DNA of 64,000 nt from Chamaelirium japonicum (lineage: Eukaryota > Streptophyta > Magnoliopsida > Liliales > Melanthiaceae): NCBI GenBank assembly GCA_947650365.1, contig OX393555.1, positions 84,573,995 to 84,637,994 on the forward strand. Direction: 5' to 3'. The position numbers and the translations under genes were made by a program. Position 1 is the first letter of the stretch. Each line of letters opens with the position of its first letter. The notes beneath the pieces are model-generated. The model saw only the letters and a list, made by a program, of their open reading frames with translations, did no database searches and was not told the origin of the DNA. Below are positions 1-11,517 of this stretch, piece by piece.

Positions 1-240
1 AATAATAAATTAAAACAATAATTTAATAACTATTTACTTATTATTTAAATAATTAGTTAATTATTTGAATATATAAATAATAAAATATTTTGATAAATAT
101 CTTAATTTTTTTAAATAATAAAATAAATATTTATTTTTTTTAATATATAAATAATAGATAAATTATTTATATTATTTAATTATATATATAATTAAATATT
201 TATTTAATTATTTAATTTATTGAACTAATTAAATTAATTA
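1..240. repeat. AT-rich block of the background repeat family
   Basis: This is almost pure A/T with no gene. It is not random filler: the order of its short words (a run reading as ACTATTTACTTATTATTTAAATAA and what follows) recurs at about 27050-27270 and 30030-30270, each time just before the GGAAGTAAAGAAG arm. It is therefore a conserved, non-coding part of the repeat family. Confidence 0.7.
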
Positions 241-867
241 ATAATAGGAAGTAAAGAAGAAAAATAAGGCACACCTGAATTTTTTGCCTTAAAAATAATT
301 TATATTTTTCTTTAAAAAAATTTAAAACATTACAACTGTTATATGATCATTCAATCAGATGGCTGTCCACCGTCGAATCTCTTCCATGGATTAGGGTTTC
401 CTATAGATTGCTTAGGCCCTAAGTAAGCTTATCCTATAAATAATGTATGACCCCTTTAGGGTGGGGCATATTTGACTTCTTCTCTCTTCTCCCTTAGTTT
501 ACCTTTTCGTTCTCTTCTCTCTTCTTCTCTCTCTTCTGTATTCGTTTATCTCTCCGTTTTCTAGTGTCTGGTCGGTTGGGCTTGATATGTTTATGTTGAT
601 AATGTGTTGTGAAATAGAAGAAAAAAAGAGCCGTTAAACGTGCCCCACCCTACAGGGGTCGTATATTATTTAGAGGGTAAGCTTACTTAGGGCCTAAGCA
701 ATCTATAGGAAACCCTAATTCATGGTAGAGATCCGACGGTGGATAGCCATCCGATCGAATGTTCTTATAACAGTTGTAATGTTTTAAATTTTTTAAAAGA
801 AAAATATAAATTATTTTTACAGAAAAATTTGGGTATACCTCATCATTCTTCTTTACTTCCTATTATT
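241..867. repeat. Fold-back (inverted repeat) copy of the repeat family
   Basis: Two arms of about 235 bp (241-478 and 633-867) are reverse complements of each other with scattered mismatches. They are separated by a CT-rich centre of about 155 bp. Each arm runs from AATAGGAAGTAAAGAAG through the CCACCGTCG motif, the telo-box and the TATAAATA box to the GGGTGGGGCA motif. No protein is encoded. The left arm holds a truncated LTR-like module starting at 337; the right arm holds a full one (605-772). The whole could fold into a long hairpin if single-stranded. Confidence 0.75.
605..772 (-). repeat. LTR-like module, full length 168 bp
   Basis: Bounded by TGTTGTGAAAT on the left and, on the right, TTCTTATAACA, the imperfect inverse of the family's 11-bp terminal repeat. 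The telo-box AAACCCTAA is intact, while the TATA box is degenerate. A decayed primer-site-like motif adjoins the left end, as expected for an LTR read on the minus strand. The 168-bp length matches the other full copies, which argues for a defined unit rather than an arbitrary alignment. Confidence 0.65.
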
Positions 868-960
868 AAATTTATTTAATTAGTTTAATAAATTAAATAT
901 TTAATTATCTTCTTTCTTTTTTTTATTACCATAATAATTAAATTATAAATAATTATTTAA
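868..960. repeat. AT-rich spacer
   Basis: Short AT-rich stretch between the fold-back copy and the next unit. It contains a short run of T and TTC words and nothing gene-like. Confidence 0.5.
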
Positions 961-1265
961 GTAAGTTTACCCTATAAATAATATATGACCCTTTTAGGGT
1001 TGGGCACGTTTGATGGCTCTCTCTTTCTCCCATCATACAACACGTTATCAGCACGAACAAGTCGAGCCCAGCTGACCAGTCACAAGAAAACGAAGAGAAA
1101 AACAAAGACAGAAGAGAGATAAGAAGAGACAAGAGAACAAAGAGATAAATGAAAAGAGATGAGATAATAAGTCTTGCTCCAGTTCATTCGCCACGGCTAT
1201 AGGTGTGAAGTAAGAATGAATTTAAATTTCAAAACTCCACTTCTCAATAGTATCATCTTAACGTT
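961..1265 (+). repeat. Background repeat unit: partial LTR-like module, leader, GA tract, tail
   Basis: On the plus strand it has, in order: the TATAAATA box, the GGGTTGGGCACG motif, the CACAACACGTTATCAGCACGAAC primer-site region split across the module end, the GA-rich tract, and a tail that includes GGTGTGAAGTAAG. It ends in the ATCATCTTAACGTTATTATG motif that leads into the AT-rich palindrome block. This is a compact example of one complete unit. Confidence 0.7.
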
Positions 1266-1385
1266 ATTATGATTATCATAGTAATATTACTATAACTTTT
1301 TTGATTAAATTAATTAATTACTAAATAATTTAAATAATTTCATAATTTAAATAATTTATTAACTTTTTTAATTAAATTAATTTAT
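1266..1385. repeat. AT-rich block beginning with TAATATTAC palindrome
   Basis: The palindrome ATAGTAATATTACTAT is centred on about 1286, with the nonamer TAATATTAC at 1282-1290. It is followed by TTAATTAAATTAA-type sequence. The same palindrome and flanks recur at least ten more times in the window. Confidence 0.65.
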
Positions 1386-3290
1386 AGATTGGAGCAGGAC
1401 TTCTTCTCTTTTCTATCTTTGTTTATATCTTTGTTCTCATCTCTCTTCTTCTTTCTTCTCACAACACGTTATCAGCATGAATATATCGAGCCCAGTCGAC
1501 CTGTCATAAGAAAATAGAGGGAGAAACGAAGGCAAAAGTAGAGTTTTAGAATTTAGATAACTTCTTACTTCACACATATACCCATGCCAATGGACTAAAG
1601 CAGGTCTTCTTCTCTCTTCTCTTTTTGTTTATCCTTTCATTCTTTTCTCACTTCTTCTCTCTCTTTTATCTTCATTTCTTTCTCCATTTTCTTGTGACTG
1701 GTCGGCCGGGCTCGACATAGTCTTGCTGATAACATGTTGTGAGATGGGAAAAAGAGAGAGCCATCAAACATGCCCCATCCTAAAGGGGTCATATATTATT
1801 TATACGGTAAGCTTACTTAAGGCCAAAGTAAACTATGTAAAACCCTTATCCATAGGAGAAGAGAGAAGAGAATGGAGAGATTTAATAATATTATTGAGAA
1901 GTGGAGTTATGGAATTTAGATTCCTTTTTACTTTACACCTATACTCATGGCGAATTAATTAGAGCATGACTTCTTCTCTCTTCTCTCTTCATTTATCTCA
2001 CTGTTCTCTTTTCTCTTGTTTTTTCTCTTCTGTGGAGTTTTAGAATTTGGATTCCTTCTTACTTCACAAGCTTACCCTATAAATAATATGTTATCAGTAA
2101 GAATATGTCAAGCCCAGCCGACCATATCGAGCCTAGTCGACCAATCATAAGAAAATGGAAAGATAAACGAAGATAGAAGAGAGAGAAGAAGAGAAAAGTA
2201 AACGAAGAGATAAACAAAGAGAGAAGAGGAAAGATATCATACTCCAGTCCATTGGCCACGGGTATAGGTGTGAAGTAAGAATGAATCTAAATTCAAAAAC
2301 TCCATAGAAAGAGAGAAGAGAGAAGAGAATGGAGAGATAAATAAAAAGAGAAGAGAGAAGAAGTCTTGCTCTAGTCTATTAGCCATGGGTATAGGTCAGA
2401 GGTAAGAAGGAATCTAAATTCAAAAACTCCACTTCTGTCTTTGTTTCTCTTTTTGTTTCTAACATCTGGTCGGTTGGGCTCGATATATACGTACTGATAA
2501 TGTATTATGAGATGGAAGAAAGAGAGCCGTCAAATGTTCCTCACATTAAAGGGTTCGTATAAATATTAAGAAGTGGAGTTTTGGAATTTAGATTCCTTCT
2601 TACTTTACACCTATACTTGTGGCTAATAGATTGGAATATAACTTTTTCTCTCTTCTATGTTTGTTTATCTCTCTATTCTTTTCTCTCTTCTTCTATCTTT
2701 GTTTCTCTCTTCGTTTTCGTGTGACTGGTCGGCTGGGCTTAATATGTTCATGCTGATAACGTGTTATGAGATAGGAGAAAGAGAGATCCGTCAAACATGC
2801 CCCCACCTAATAGGGTCGTATAAATATTGAGAAGTAGAGTTTTAGAATTTAGATTCCTTCTTACTTTATACCTATACCCGTCGTGAATGGACTGGAGCAT
2901 GACTTCTTCTCTCTTCTTTTATCTCTCCGTTTTCTTCTTCCTTCTTCTCTCTCTTTTGTCTTCGTTTCTCTCTCTCTTTTCTTGTGCCTGGTCGGCTGGG
3001 CTCGACATGTTCGTGCTGATAATGTATTGTGAGATGGGAGAAAGGGAGAGCCGTCAAATGTGCCCCACCTTAAAAGGGTCGTATATTATTTATAGGGTAA
3101 ACTTACTTAGGGCCTAATCAATCTATAAGATACCCTAATCCATAGGAGAGATCCGACGGTAGACAGTCATCCGATCGAACGATCACATAACAAGTGTAAT
3201 GTTTTCAAGTTTTTCAAAGAAAAATATATATTATTTTTAAAGCAAAAAATTTAGGTATGCCTCATCTTTCTTCTTTACTTCCTATTATTT
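1386..3290. repeat. Background repeat array, mixed orientation
   Basis: Several partial units in both orientations: minus at 1386-1458, a short plus island holding the primer-site motif at 1459-1530, minus to about 2075, plus at 2080-2430, minus from 2431. The run ends with a full LTR-like module (3025-3192) and the distal arm that finishes in ACTTCCTATTATTTAATT. The open frames here are CT- or GA-tract translations with no domain. No gene is supported. Confidence 0.75.
3025..3192 (-). repeat. LTR-like module, full length 168 bp
   Basis: Left end TATTGTGAGAT, right end ATCACATAACA. TATTTATAGGG (minus-strand TATAAATA) is present. The telo-box carries one change (ATACCCTAA). A good primer-site-like motif, TTCGTGCTGATAATG read on the plus strand, abuts the left end. 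It is preceded by the leader with CTGGTCGGCTGGGCTCGACA. Confidence 0.7.
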
Positions 3291-3790
3291 AATTAAGTTT
3301 TTTAATTATTTTAATTAATATTTTATAATATATTTTAATTATTTTTTATTTAACTATAAAATAATTTAATAATTAAATTATTTATTTGTTTAAGTAAATA
3401 ATCTATTTAATATAATTCTTCAGTAAATAATTTTTATATATTTAAATATTTATCTAATTATTGAATTATTTAAAAATAAAATAATAATTAAATAAATAAC
3501 TAATAAAATGAATTAATAAATTAATTATATAATTAAATTATTATTTATTTATTTAATAATTTAAATAATTACCTAATTTAATTATTTAATAATATAATAA
3601 TAAATAAATAAATAGAATAATAAATTTAATTAAATAAATTATTTATTTTACTAAAGACTTAATTATTAAATTATTTAATTTATTAAATTATTTAAATTAT
3701 TTAATAATTAATTAATTAATTAATTTAATTAAAAATATTATAGTAATATTACTATGATAATCATAATAACGTTCAGATGATACTATTGAG
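3291..3790. repeat. AT-rich block with TAATATTAC palindrome
   Basis: About 450 bp of A/T followed by the TAATATTAC palindrome (nonamer at 3744-3752) and the conserved TCATAATAACGTTCAGATGATACTATTGAG flank (compare 51185-51222), which leads into the next unit. Nothing coding is seen. Confidence 0.65.
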
Positions 3791-6650
3791 AAGTGGAGTT
3801 TTGGAATATAGATTCCTTCTTACTTCACACCTATACCCGTGGTGAATAGACTGGAGCATTACTTCTTTCTCTTCTCTCTTTGTTTATCTCTCCATTCTCT
3901 TCTATCTTCTTCTCTCTTCTCATAACATGTTATCAGCTTGAATATATCGAGCCCAGCCGACCAGTCACAAGAAAACGGAGAGTGAAACAACGATAGAAGT
4001 AGAGTTTCGGAATTTAGATTCCTTCTTACTTCACACCTATACTAGTGGCCAATGGACTAGAGTAGGACTTATTCTCTTTTCCTTTTTTTGTTTATCTTAT
4101 TATTTTCTTCTCTCTTCTTCTCTCTCTTCTGTCTTCGTTTCTCTCTCCGTTTTGTTATGACTGGTCGGTTGGGCACGATATGTTCATGCTGATAACGTAT
4201 TGTGAGATGGAAGAATGAGAGAGCCATCAAATGTGTCCTACCCTAAAGGGGTAGTATATTATTTATAGGGTAAGCTTACTTAGGGCCTAAGAAATCTATG
4301 GGAAATCCTAATCCATGGTAGAAGAGAGAGGAGAACATGGAGATTTAATTATAATATTGAGAAATAGAGTTTTTGAATTTAGATCCTTCTTACTTCATAC
4401 CTATACCCGTGACGAATGGACTAGAGCATGACTTGTTCTCTATTCTCTCTTCGTTTATCTACACGAACATGTCGAGCCCAGCCGACCAGTCACAAAAAAA
4501 TGGAGAAAGAAACAAAGACATAAGAGAGAAAAAGAGCGAGAAAAAAAGAGAAGAGAATGAAGAGATAAATGAAGAGAGAAGAGAGAAGAGAGAAGAAGCC
4601 CTACTCCAGTCAATTGGCTACGAGTATAGGTGTGAAGTAAGTAGGAATCTAAATTCTAAAACTCCACTTCTTAATATTTATACAACTCCTTTATGGTGGG
4701 GCACGTTTGACGGGTCTCTCTTTGTCCTATCTCACAACACATTATCCGTACGAACATGTCGAGCCCATCCGACCAGTCCCAAAAAAATGGAGAGAGAAAC
4801 GACGACAAACGACGACAGAAGTACAGTTTTTGAATTTAGATTTCTTCTTACTTCACACCTATACCCATAGCCAATGGACTGGAGCAGGACTTCTTCTCTC
4901 TTTATTTATCTCTCTGTTCTCTTCTCTTTTTTTTTCTCTCTTCTATGCAGTTTTGGACTGGAGCAGGAATTCTTCTCCCTTCTATCTTCATTTATTTCTT
5001 CGTTCTCTTCTCTCTTCTGTCTTTATTTCTCTCTTCGTTTTCTTATGACTGGTCGGTTGGGATCGATATGTTCGTGCTGATAACGTGATGTGAGATGGCA
5101 GAGAGAGAGAGCCATCAAATATGCCCTACCCTAAAAGGGTCATATAAATATTAAGAAGTGGAGTTTTGGAATTTAGATTCCTTCTTACTTCACAGCTATA
5201 CCCATGGCCAATGGACTGGAATAGGACTTCTTCTCTCTTCTTTCTTTGTTTAACTCTTTATTCTCTTCTCTTCTTCTCTCTCTTCTGTCTTCGTTTCTGT
5301 TTCTGTTTCCTTGTGACTGGTCAGCTGGGCTCGATATGTTTGTATTGATATCGTGTTATGAGAAGAGAGAAGAGAATAAAGAGATAAACAAAGAGAGAAA
5401 AGAAAAGAAGTCCTGCTCTATGTTATTTAACTAATATATGATTGTGAAAAAACAGAGAGAGAAACGAAGACAGAAGAAAGAGAAGAAGAGAGAAGATAAC
5501 GGAGAGATAAACGAAAAAAGAAGAAGAAGAAGTCCTGCTCCAGTCCATTGGCCACAGGTATAGGTGTAAAGTAAGAAGGAATCTAAATTCTAAATCTCTA
5601 CTTCTCAATATTTATGCGACCTCTTTAGGGTGGGGCATGTTTGACGGCTCTTTCATTCTCCCATCTCACAATACTTATCATATAAATAATATATGACACC
5701 TTTAGGGTGGGGCACGTTAGACGACTCTCTTTTTCTCCCATCTCCTAACATGCTATCAGTATAAATATGTCGAGCCCAACTGACCAGTCATAAGAAAACG
5801 GAGATAGAAACAAAGATAGAAGAAAGAAGAAGAGAGAAGATAATAGAGAGATAAACAAAAAGAGAAGAGAGATTAAGTCCTACTCTAGTCCATTGACCAC
5901 GAGTATAGGTGTGAAGTAAGAAGAAATCTAAATTCCAAAACTCCACTTCTGTTTTCGTTTCTCTTTTCGTTTTCTTACGACTGGTCAGCTGGGCTCTACA
6001 TGTTTGTGCTGATAACGTGTTGTGAGATGGGAGAAAGAGAGAGCCGTCAAACGAACCCCACTATAAAGGGGTCGTATAAATATTGAGAAGTAGAGTTTTG
6101 GAATTTAGATTTCTTCTTATTTCACACCTATACCCGTGGCCAATGGACTGGAGCAGGACTTCTTCTCTTTTCTCTCTTTATTTATCTCTCTTTTCTTTTC
6201 TATCTTCTTTTGTCTTCTCTCTTCGTTTATCTCTCTGTTCTCTTCTCTCTTCTTCTCTCTCTTCTATTTTCATTTCTCTCTCCGTTTTCTTGTGACTGGT
6301 CGGGTGGGCTCGATATGTTCATGTTGATAATGTATTTTGAGATGGGAGAAAGAGAGAGCCATCAAACGTGTCCCACCCTAAAGGGGTTGTATATTATTTA
6401 TAGCGTAAGCTAACTTAGGGCCTAAGCAATCTATGAGAAAAAGAAACGAAGACAGAAGAGAGAAGAAAACGTAGAGAGAAACAAAGATAGAAGGGAAAGA
6501 AGAAGAGAGAAGAGAACGAAGAGATAAACGAAGAGAGAAGAGAGAAGAAGTCTTGCTCTAGTCCATTCGCCACGGGTATAGGTGTGAAGTGAGAAAGAAT
6601 CTAAATTCCAAAACTCCACTTCTCAATAGTATCATCTCAACGTTATTATG
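3791..6650. repeat. Background repeat array, mixed orientation
   Basis: Roughly ten partial units. Minus-strand units dominate at 3791-4450, 4831-5360 and 5961-6440; plus-strand units dominate at 4460-4830, 5450-5960 and 6440-6650. Orientation changes fall in or beside the GA/CT tracts or at the CACAACACGTTATCAG motif. A 165-codon open frame at 4373-4870 spans a switch from minus to plus units and has no recognisable domain, so I do not call it a gene. Confidence 0.75.
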
Positions 6651-6830
6651 ATTATCATAGTAATATTACTATAATTATTTATTTAATTATTAAATAATTT
6701 AATAATTAGATAATTTAATAATTAAGTTTTTAGTAAAATAATTAATTAATTTAATTATTTAATTATCTAGTTATTTAATTATTTTTTTAATATTAACAAT
6801 ATAAAGTAAACTAATTAAATAAATATTGAG
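6651..6830. repeat. AT-rich block with TAATATTAC palindrome
   Basis: The plus-oriented tail ends in ATCATCTCAACGTTATTATGATTATCATAG. TAATATTAC (6661-6669) follows, then about 160 bp of A/T. Non-coding. Confidence 0.65.
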
Positions 6831-7850
6831 AGAGAAGAGAGAAGAAGTCCTGCTCCAGTCCATTCGCCACGGGTATAGGTATAAAGTAAGTAGGAATCTA
6901 AATTCCAAAACTCCACAGAAAATAGAGAAGAAGAGAGAAGAGAATAGAGGGATAAATAAAGAAAAAGTCATGCTCCAGTCCATTGGCCATGGGTATAGGT
7001 ATGAAAGAGGGAGCCGTCAAACATGCACCACCATAAAGGGGTCATATAAATACTGAGACGTGGAGTTTTGGAATTTAGATTCCTTCTTACTTCTCTCTTC
7101 TCTCTTTTTCTCTCTTCTCATAATACATTATCAGCACGAACATGTCGAGCCCAGCCGACCAGTCACAAGAAAACAGAAAGAGAAACAAAGATAGAAGATA
7201 AAAAAGAAGAAAGAAGAGAACAGAGAGATAATCAAAGATAGAAGAGAGAAGAAGTCCTGTTCGAGTCCATTCTCTATGGGTTTAGGTGTGAAGTAAGAAA
7301 GATTATAAATTCCAAAACTCTACTTCTGTCTTTGTTTCTTTCCCTGTTTTCTTTTGACTGGTCGACTCGACTCAACATGTTCATGCTGATAACGTATTGT
7401 GAGATGGGAGAAAGAGAGAGCTGTCAAACATGCCCCACTCTAAAGGAGTCATATATTATTTATTGGGTAAGATTACTTAGGGCCTAAGCAATTTATAGGA
7501 GACCCTAATCCATGAGAGAGATCCGATAGTGGACAGCCATCTTTCTTACTTCATACCTATACCCGTGGCAAATGGACTGGTGCAAGACTTCATCTCTCTT
7601 CTATCTTTGTTTATCTCTCTATTCTCTTCTATCCTCTTCTCTCTTTTCTGTCTTTATTTATCTCTCCATTCTCGTCTCTCTTCTTCTCTCTCTTCTGTCT
7701 TTGTTTCTCTCTCTGTTTTCTTATGACTGGTCGGTTGGGCTTGATATATTCATGCTAATAACGTGTTGTGAGGTGGGAGAAAGCGAGAAGAGAACGAAGA
7801 TATAAACATCGAGAGAATTGTTAAATGTTAAATTATCTTATAATACGTCA
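6831..7850. repeat. Background repeat array
   Basis: Plus-oriented GA tracts and tails (6831-7050), a short minus piece, a plus island with the primer-site motif near 7130, then minus-oriented units. A partial LTR-like module around 7398-7540 breaks off at CAGCCATC and joins directly to a tail motif at about 7544, a rearrangement junction. Confidence 0.7.
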
Positions 7851-8890
7851 TCAGTACGAACATATCGAAGAGAGAATAGAGAAGAGAGAAGACGCCCTAC
7901 AATCAATTAATCAGAATTTAAATCTCTTACAAATAATGTTCATACCTAATCCATATTTAAATCTCTCCTACCTGTAATCAATTAAATATTGGTCTTTTTT
8001 CTTCTACTTCTTTTCATTCACCTCAACGTTATAATTAGTTAAATAATCATATATCATAATAATGCTACTATAATTTTTTTAATTAAATTAATTATTATAT
8101 TAAAATAAAAAGAGAAGAGAATTTAATATGATAATCATAATAATGTTGAGATGATACTATTGAGAAGTGGAGTTTTGGAATTTAGATTCCTTCTTACATC
8201 ATACCTATACCCGTGGCCAATGAATTTAAATTATATTTTTATTTATTAAATAATTTAAATAATTAAATAATTTAATTATTAAGTTTTAAGTAAAATAAAT
8301 AATTTATTTAATATTAAATAGATGATTAATCTAAATCATATACGAAGAAATATTATAGAAACCCTATTTATTAAATTATCATAGTTTATTTTTTTTAAAT
8401 TATAGTAACATTACTATGATAATTATTATTTCTTTAATTACTTATTTAATTAAATATTTATTCAATTTATTAACAAATTAGTTATTCAATAAGTAAATAA
8501 TCTATTTAATATATTTCTTCAATAAATAAATTTTTAAATATTTAAATAATTAACTTATTATTTAATTAATTTAAAATAAATAATAAATAAATTAATAAAA
8601 TGAATTAATAAATTAATTATATAATTATATAATTATTTCTTTATTTAATAATTTAAATAATTAAATAGTTACCTAATTAAATTATTTACAAATATAATCA
8701 TAATAAATAAATAATATAATAAATTTAATTTAATAACTAGATAATTCAATAATTAAACAAATTAATTATTTTACTAAAAACATAATTATTTAAATTATTA
8801 AATTAATTTAAATATTTAAAAATTAAATAATTAATTAATTTAATTAAAAAAATTATAGTAATATTACTATGATAATCATAATAACGTAGA
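7851..8890. repeat. AT-rich stretch with degenerate repeat pieces
   Basis: At 7851-8040 decayed family words (CAGTACGAACATATCGAAGAG) are mixed with sequence seen nowhere else except a short echo near 10550-10590 and 60850-60890. From 8041 it is AT-rich. A variant palindrome with TAACATTAC lies near 8410 and an exact TAATATTAC at 8859-8867. No gene. Confidence 0.55.
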
Positions 8891-9895
8891 GATGACTGGT
8901 CAGCCTTAATTATTTTTTGGGTAAGCTTACTTATGACCTAAGCAATCTATGAGAAACCCTAATTAATAGGAGAGATTCGACGGTGGATAGCGATCCGATA
9001 ATTAGAGAGAGAAGAAGAGAGAAAAGAGAAGACGTCCTGCTCTAGTCCATTCACCATGGGTATAGGTGTAAAGTAAGAAATATGGCTGTCCACCGTCGGA
9101 TCTCTCCCATGGATTAGGGGTTGCCATAGATTGTTTAGGCCCTAAGTAAGCTTACCCTATAAATAATATATTATCGTTTTAGAGTGGGGCACATTTGATG
9201 ACTTTTTCTTTCTCCTATATCATAACATGTTATCAGCATGAACATATCGAGCCCAATTGACCAGTCGCAAGAAAACAGAGAGAGAAATGAAGACAGAAGA
9301 GCAAGAAGAAGAGATAAGAGAACAGAGAGATAAATGAAGAGAGAAGAGAGAAAAAGTCCTGCTTCAGTTCATTAGCTACAGGTATCGGTGTGAAGTAAAA
9401 AGGAATCTAAATTCTAAACTCCTCAGAAGAGAGAGAAGAAGAGAAAAGAGAACGGAGAGATAAATGAAGAGAGGAGAAAAAAGAAGTCCTGCTCCAGTCT
9501 ATTGGCCACAGGTATAGGTGTGAAGTAAGAATGAAATCTAATTAGGGTAGGGTATATTTGACGGCTCTCTCTTTCTCCCATCTCATAACACGTTATCAGC
9601 ATGAATATATCGAGCCTAGCTGACTAGTCACTAGAAAACGGATAGAGAAACAAAGAGAGAAGAGAGAAGAAGTCCTACTCCAGTCCATTAGCCACGGGTA
9701 TAGGTGTGAAGTAGTGTAAAGTAAGAAGGAATCTAAATTCCAAAACTTAACTTCTTAATAAATAATATAGGACCCCTTAAGGGTGGGGCACGTTTGATGG
9801 CTCTCTCTTTTTTAACCATAAACTTGAAATAATCAATATTTTTATAAATTTTCTTTAGGTTGGGGCACTATTATTTATCTCTACGTTCTTTCACT
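8891..9895. repeat. Background repeat array, mostly plus orientation
   Basis: Starts with a short minus piece carrying the AAACCCTAA telo-box and GATTCGACGGTGGATAG. It is followed by plus-oriented units from about 9084, where a CCACCGTCGG arm is joined abruptly to a tail motif. The piece at about 9812-9895 is less familiar and may be a diverged unit. Confidence 0.65.
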
Positions 9896-10138
9896 CCATT
9901 TAAATAATTAACTAATTATTTAATTATTGAAAAATAAGATAATAATTAAAGAAATAACTAATAAAATAAATTAATAAATTAATTATATAATTAAATCATT
10001 ATTTCTTTATTTAATAATTTAAAAAATTAAATAGTTACCTAATTTAATTATTTAATAATAAAATAACAATAAATAAATATAATAATAAATTTAATTAAAT
10101 AATTAGATAATTAAATAATTAAATAATTTAATTATTTA
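9896..10138. repeat. AT-rich block
   Basis: Homologous in word order to the A/T tract at 3460-3660 and 52260-52480. Non-coding. It marks the left edge of the large duplicated segment that follows. Confidence 0.55.
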
Positions 10139-10626
10139 TCTCTTCTCTTTTTTTCCTTCGTTTATCTCTCCGTTCTCTTCTCTCTTCTTTTTTTTCTTCT
10201 ATCTTCGTTTCTTTCTCTATTTTCTTGTGACTGGTCAGCAGGGCTTGATATGTTCGTGCTGATAACGTGTTATGAGATTAAATAAGTATAATAAATAAAG
10301 AGATAGTAGAGATCTGATGGGTCGTATAAATATTAATAAGTAGAGTTTTGGAATTTAGTTTCCTTCTTACTTTATAACTATACCCATGGCGAATGAACTG
10401 GAGTAGGAGTTCTTCTCTCTTCTTTCTTCATTTATCTCTCAGTTCTCTTCTCTCTTCTATGAAGAATATACGACCCGTTTAGGGTAGGGCACATTTGACG
10501 ACTCTTTTCTCCCATCTTAAAACACATTATCAGTACGAACATATCGAAGAGAGAAGAAGTTCTGTAATCAATTAAATATTTATTTAATTAGATTCTATGG
10601 GGCTCGATATATTCGTGCTAATAATT

Positions 10627-10794
10627 AGTTGTGAGATGGGAGAAAGAGAGAGCCGTCAAATGTGCGCCACCCTTAAAGGGTCGTATATTATTTATAGGGT
10701 AAGCTTACTTAGGGCCTAAGCAATCTATGGGAAATCCTAATCCATGGGAGAGATCCGATGGTGGGCAGCCATCCGATCGAACAATCTCATAACA
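10627..10794 (-). repeat. LTR-like module, full length 168 bp
   Basis: Left end AGTTGTGAGAT, right end ATCTCATAACA. The TATA box is intact and the telo-box is changed to AAATCCTAA. A decayed primer-site-like motif (TTCGTGCTAATAATT) lies on its left. The distal arm on its right is cut short and fused to another AT-rich block at about 10855. Confidence 0.7.
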
Positions 10795-11349
10795 GTTGTC
10801 ATGTTTTAAATTTTTTTTTTTAAATATTAATTATTTTTCATGCAAAAAATTTGTTTATTTAAATTAATTATTTTACTAAAAACATAATTTATAAATTTTT
10901 TAAATTATTAAATAATTTAAACAAAGATAAATAAGAGAGAAGAAGTCTTGCTCCAGTCCATTCACCACGGGTATAGGTGCGAAGTAAAAAGGAATCTAAA
11001 TTCTAAAACTTCACTTCTCAATAGTATCATCTCAACGTTACTATGATTATTAAAGTAAATTCTCTTCTCTCTTTGTTTTAATTAAACAATTAATTTAATT
11101 AAAAAAATTATAGTAGCAATACTCCACTTAATTATCATAGTAATACAATAAAGTGAGTAGAGAAAAGATAATTAAATATTTATTTGATTATTTAATTATT
11201 TAACTATTTAATTTATTAAATAATAAAATTAATTAAATAATAGGAAGTAAAGAAAGAAGATAAAGCACACTCGAATTTTTTGCTTTAAAAATATTTTTTT
11301 CTTTAAAAATATTTTATATTTTTAAAAAAAAAATATAAAACATTACAAC
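10795..11349. repeat. Arm and AT-rich sequence between two inverted LTR-like modules
   Basis: Distal arm of the left module, about 120 bp of A/T, a short plus tail piece (about 10940-11030), the ACGTTACTATGATTATTAAAG motif, more A/T, and then the distal arm of the next module starting near AATAATAGGAAGTAAAG at 11237. The same arrangement is duplicated at 61093-61635. Confidence 0.6.
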
Positions 11350-11517
11350 TGTTGTTAGATCGTTCGATCGGATGGTTGTCCACAGTTGGACCGCTCCCAT
11401 GGATTAGGGTTTCTCGTAGATTGTTTAGGCCCTAAGTAAGCTTACCCTATAAATAATATACGACACCTTTAGGGTGGGGCACGCTTGACGGCCCTATTTT
11501 TCTCCCATCTTACAATA
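11350..11517 (+). repeat. LTR-like module, full length 168 bp
   Basis: Starts TGTTGTTAGAT and ends ATCTTACAATA. Telo-box TTAGGGTTT and TATAAATA are both intact. It is followed directly by TGTTATCAGTACGAATATATCGAGCC, a version of the primer-site-like motif and leader. Confidence 0.7.

Noticed and set aside
3008..3030. tRNA gene suggested by the CGTGCTGATAACG-like motif
   Set aside because: Only an anticodon-arm-like stretch is present. No D arm, T arm or acceptor stem can be placed around it; a primer-site explanation fits better.
4373..4870. Open frame of 165 codons on the plus strand, and many similar frames of 60-180 codons across the AT/GA-rich DNA
   Set aside because: They are translations of GA or CT tracts (Lys/Glu/Arg-rich or Phe/Leu/Ser-rich) and of the shared leader and tail. 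They cross orientation switches, recur in several frames and show no domain.
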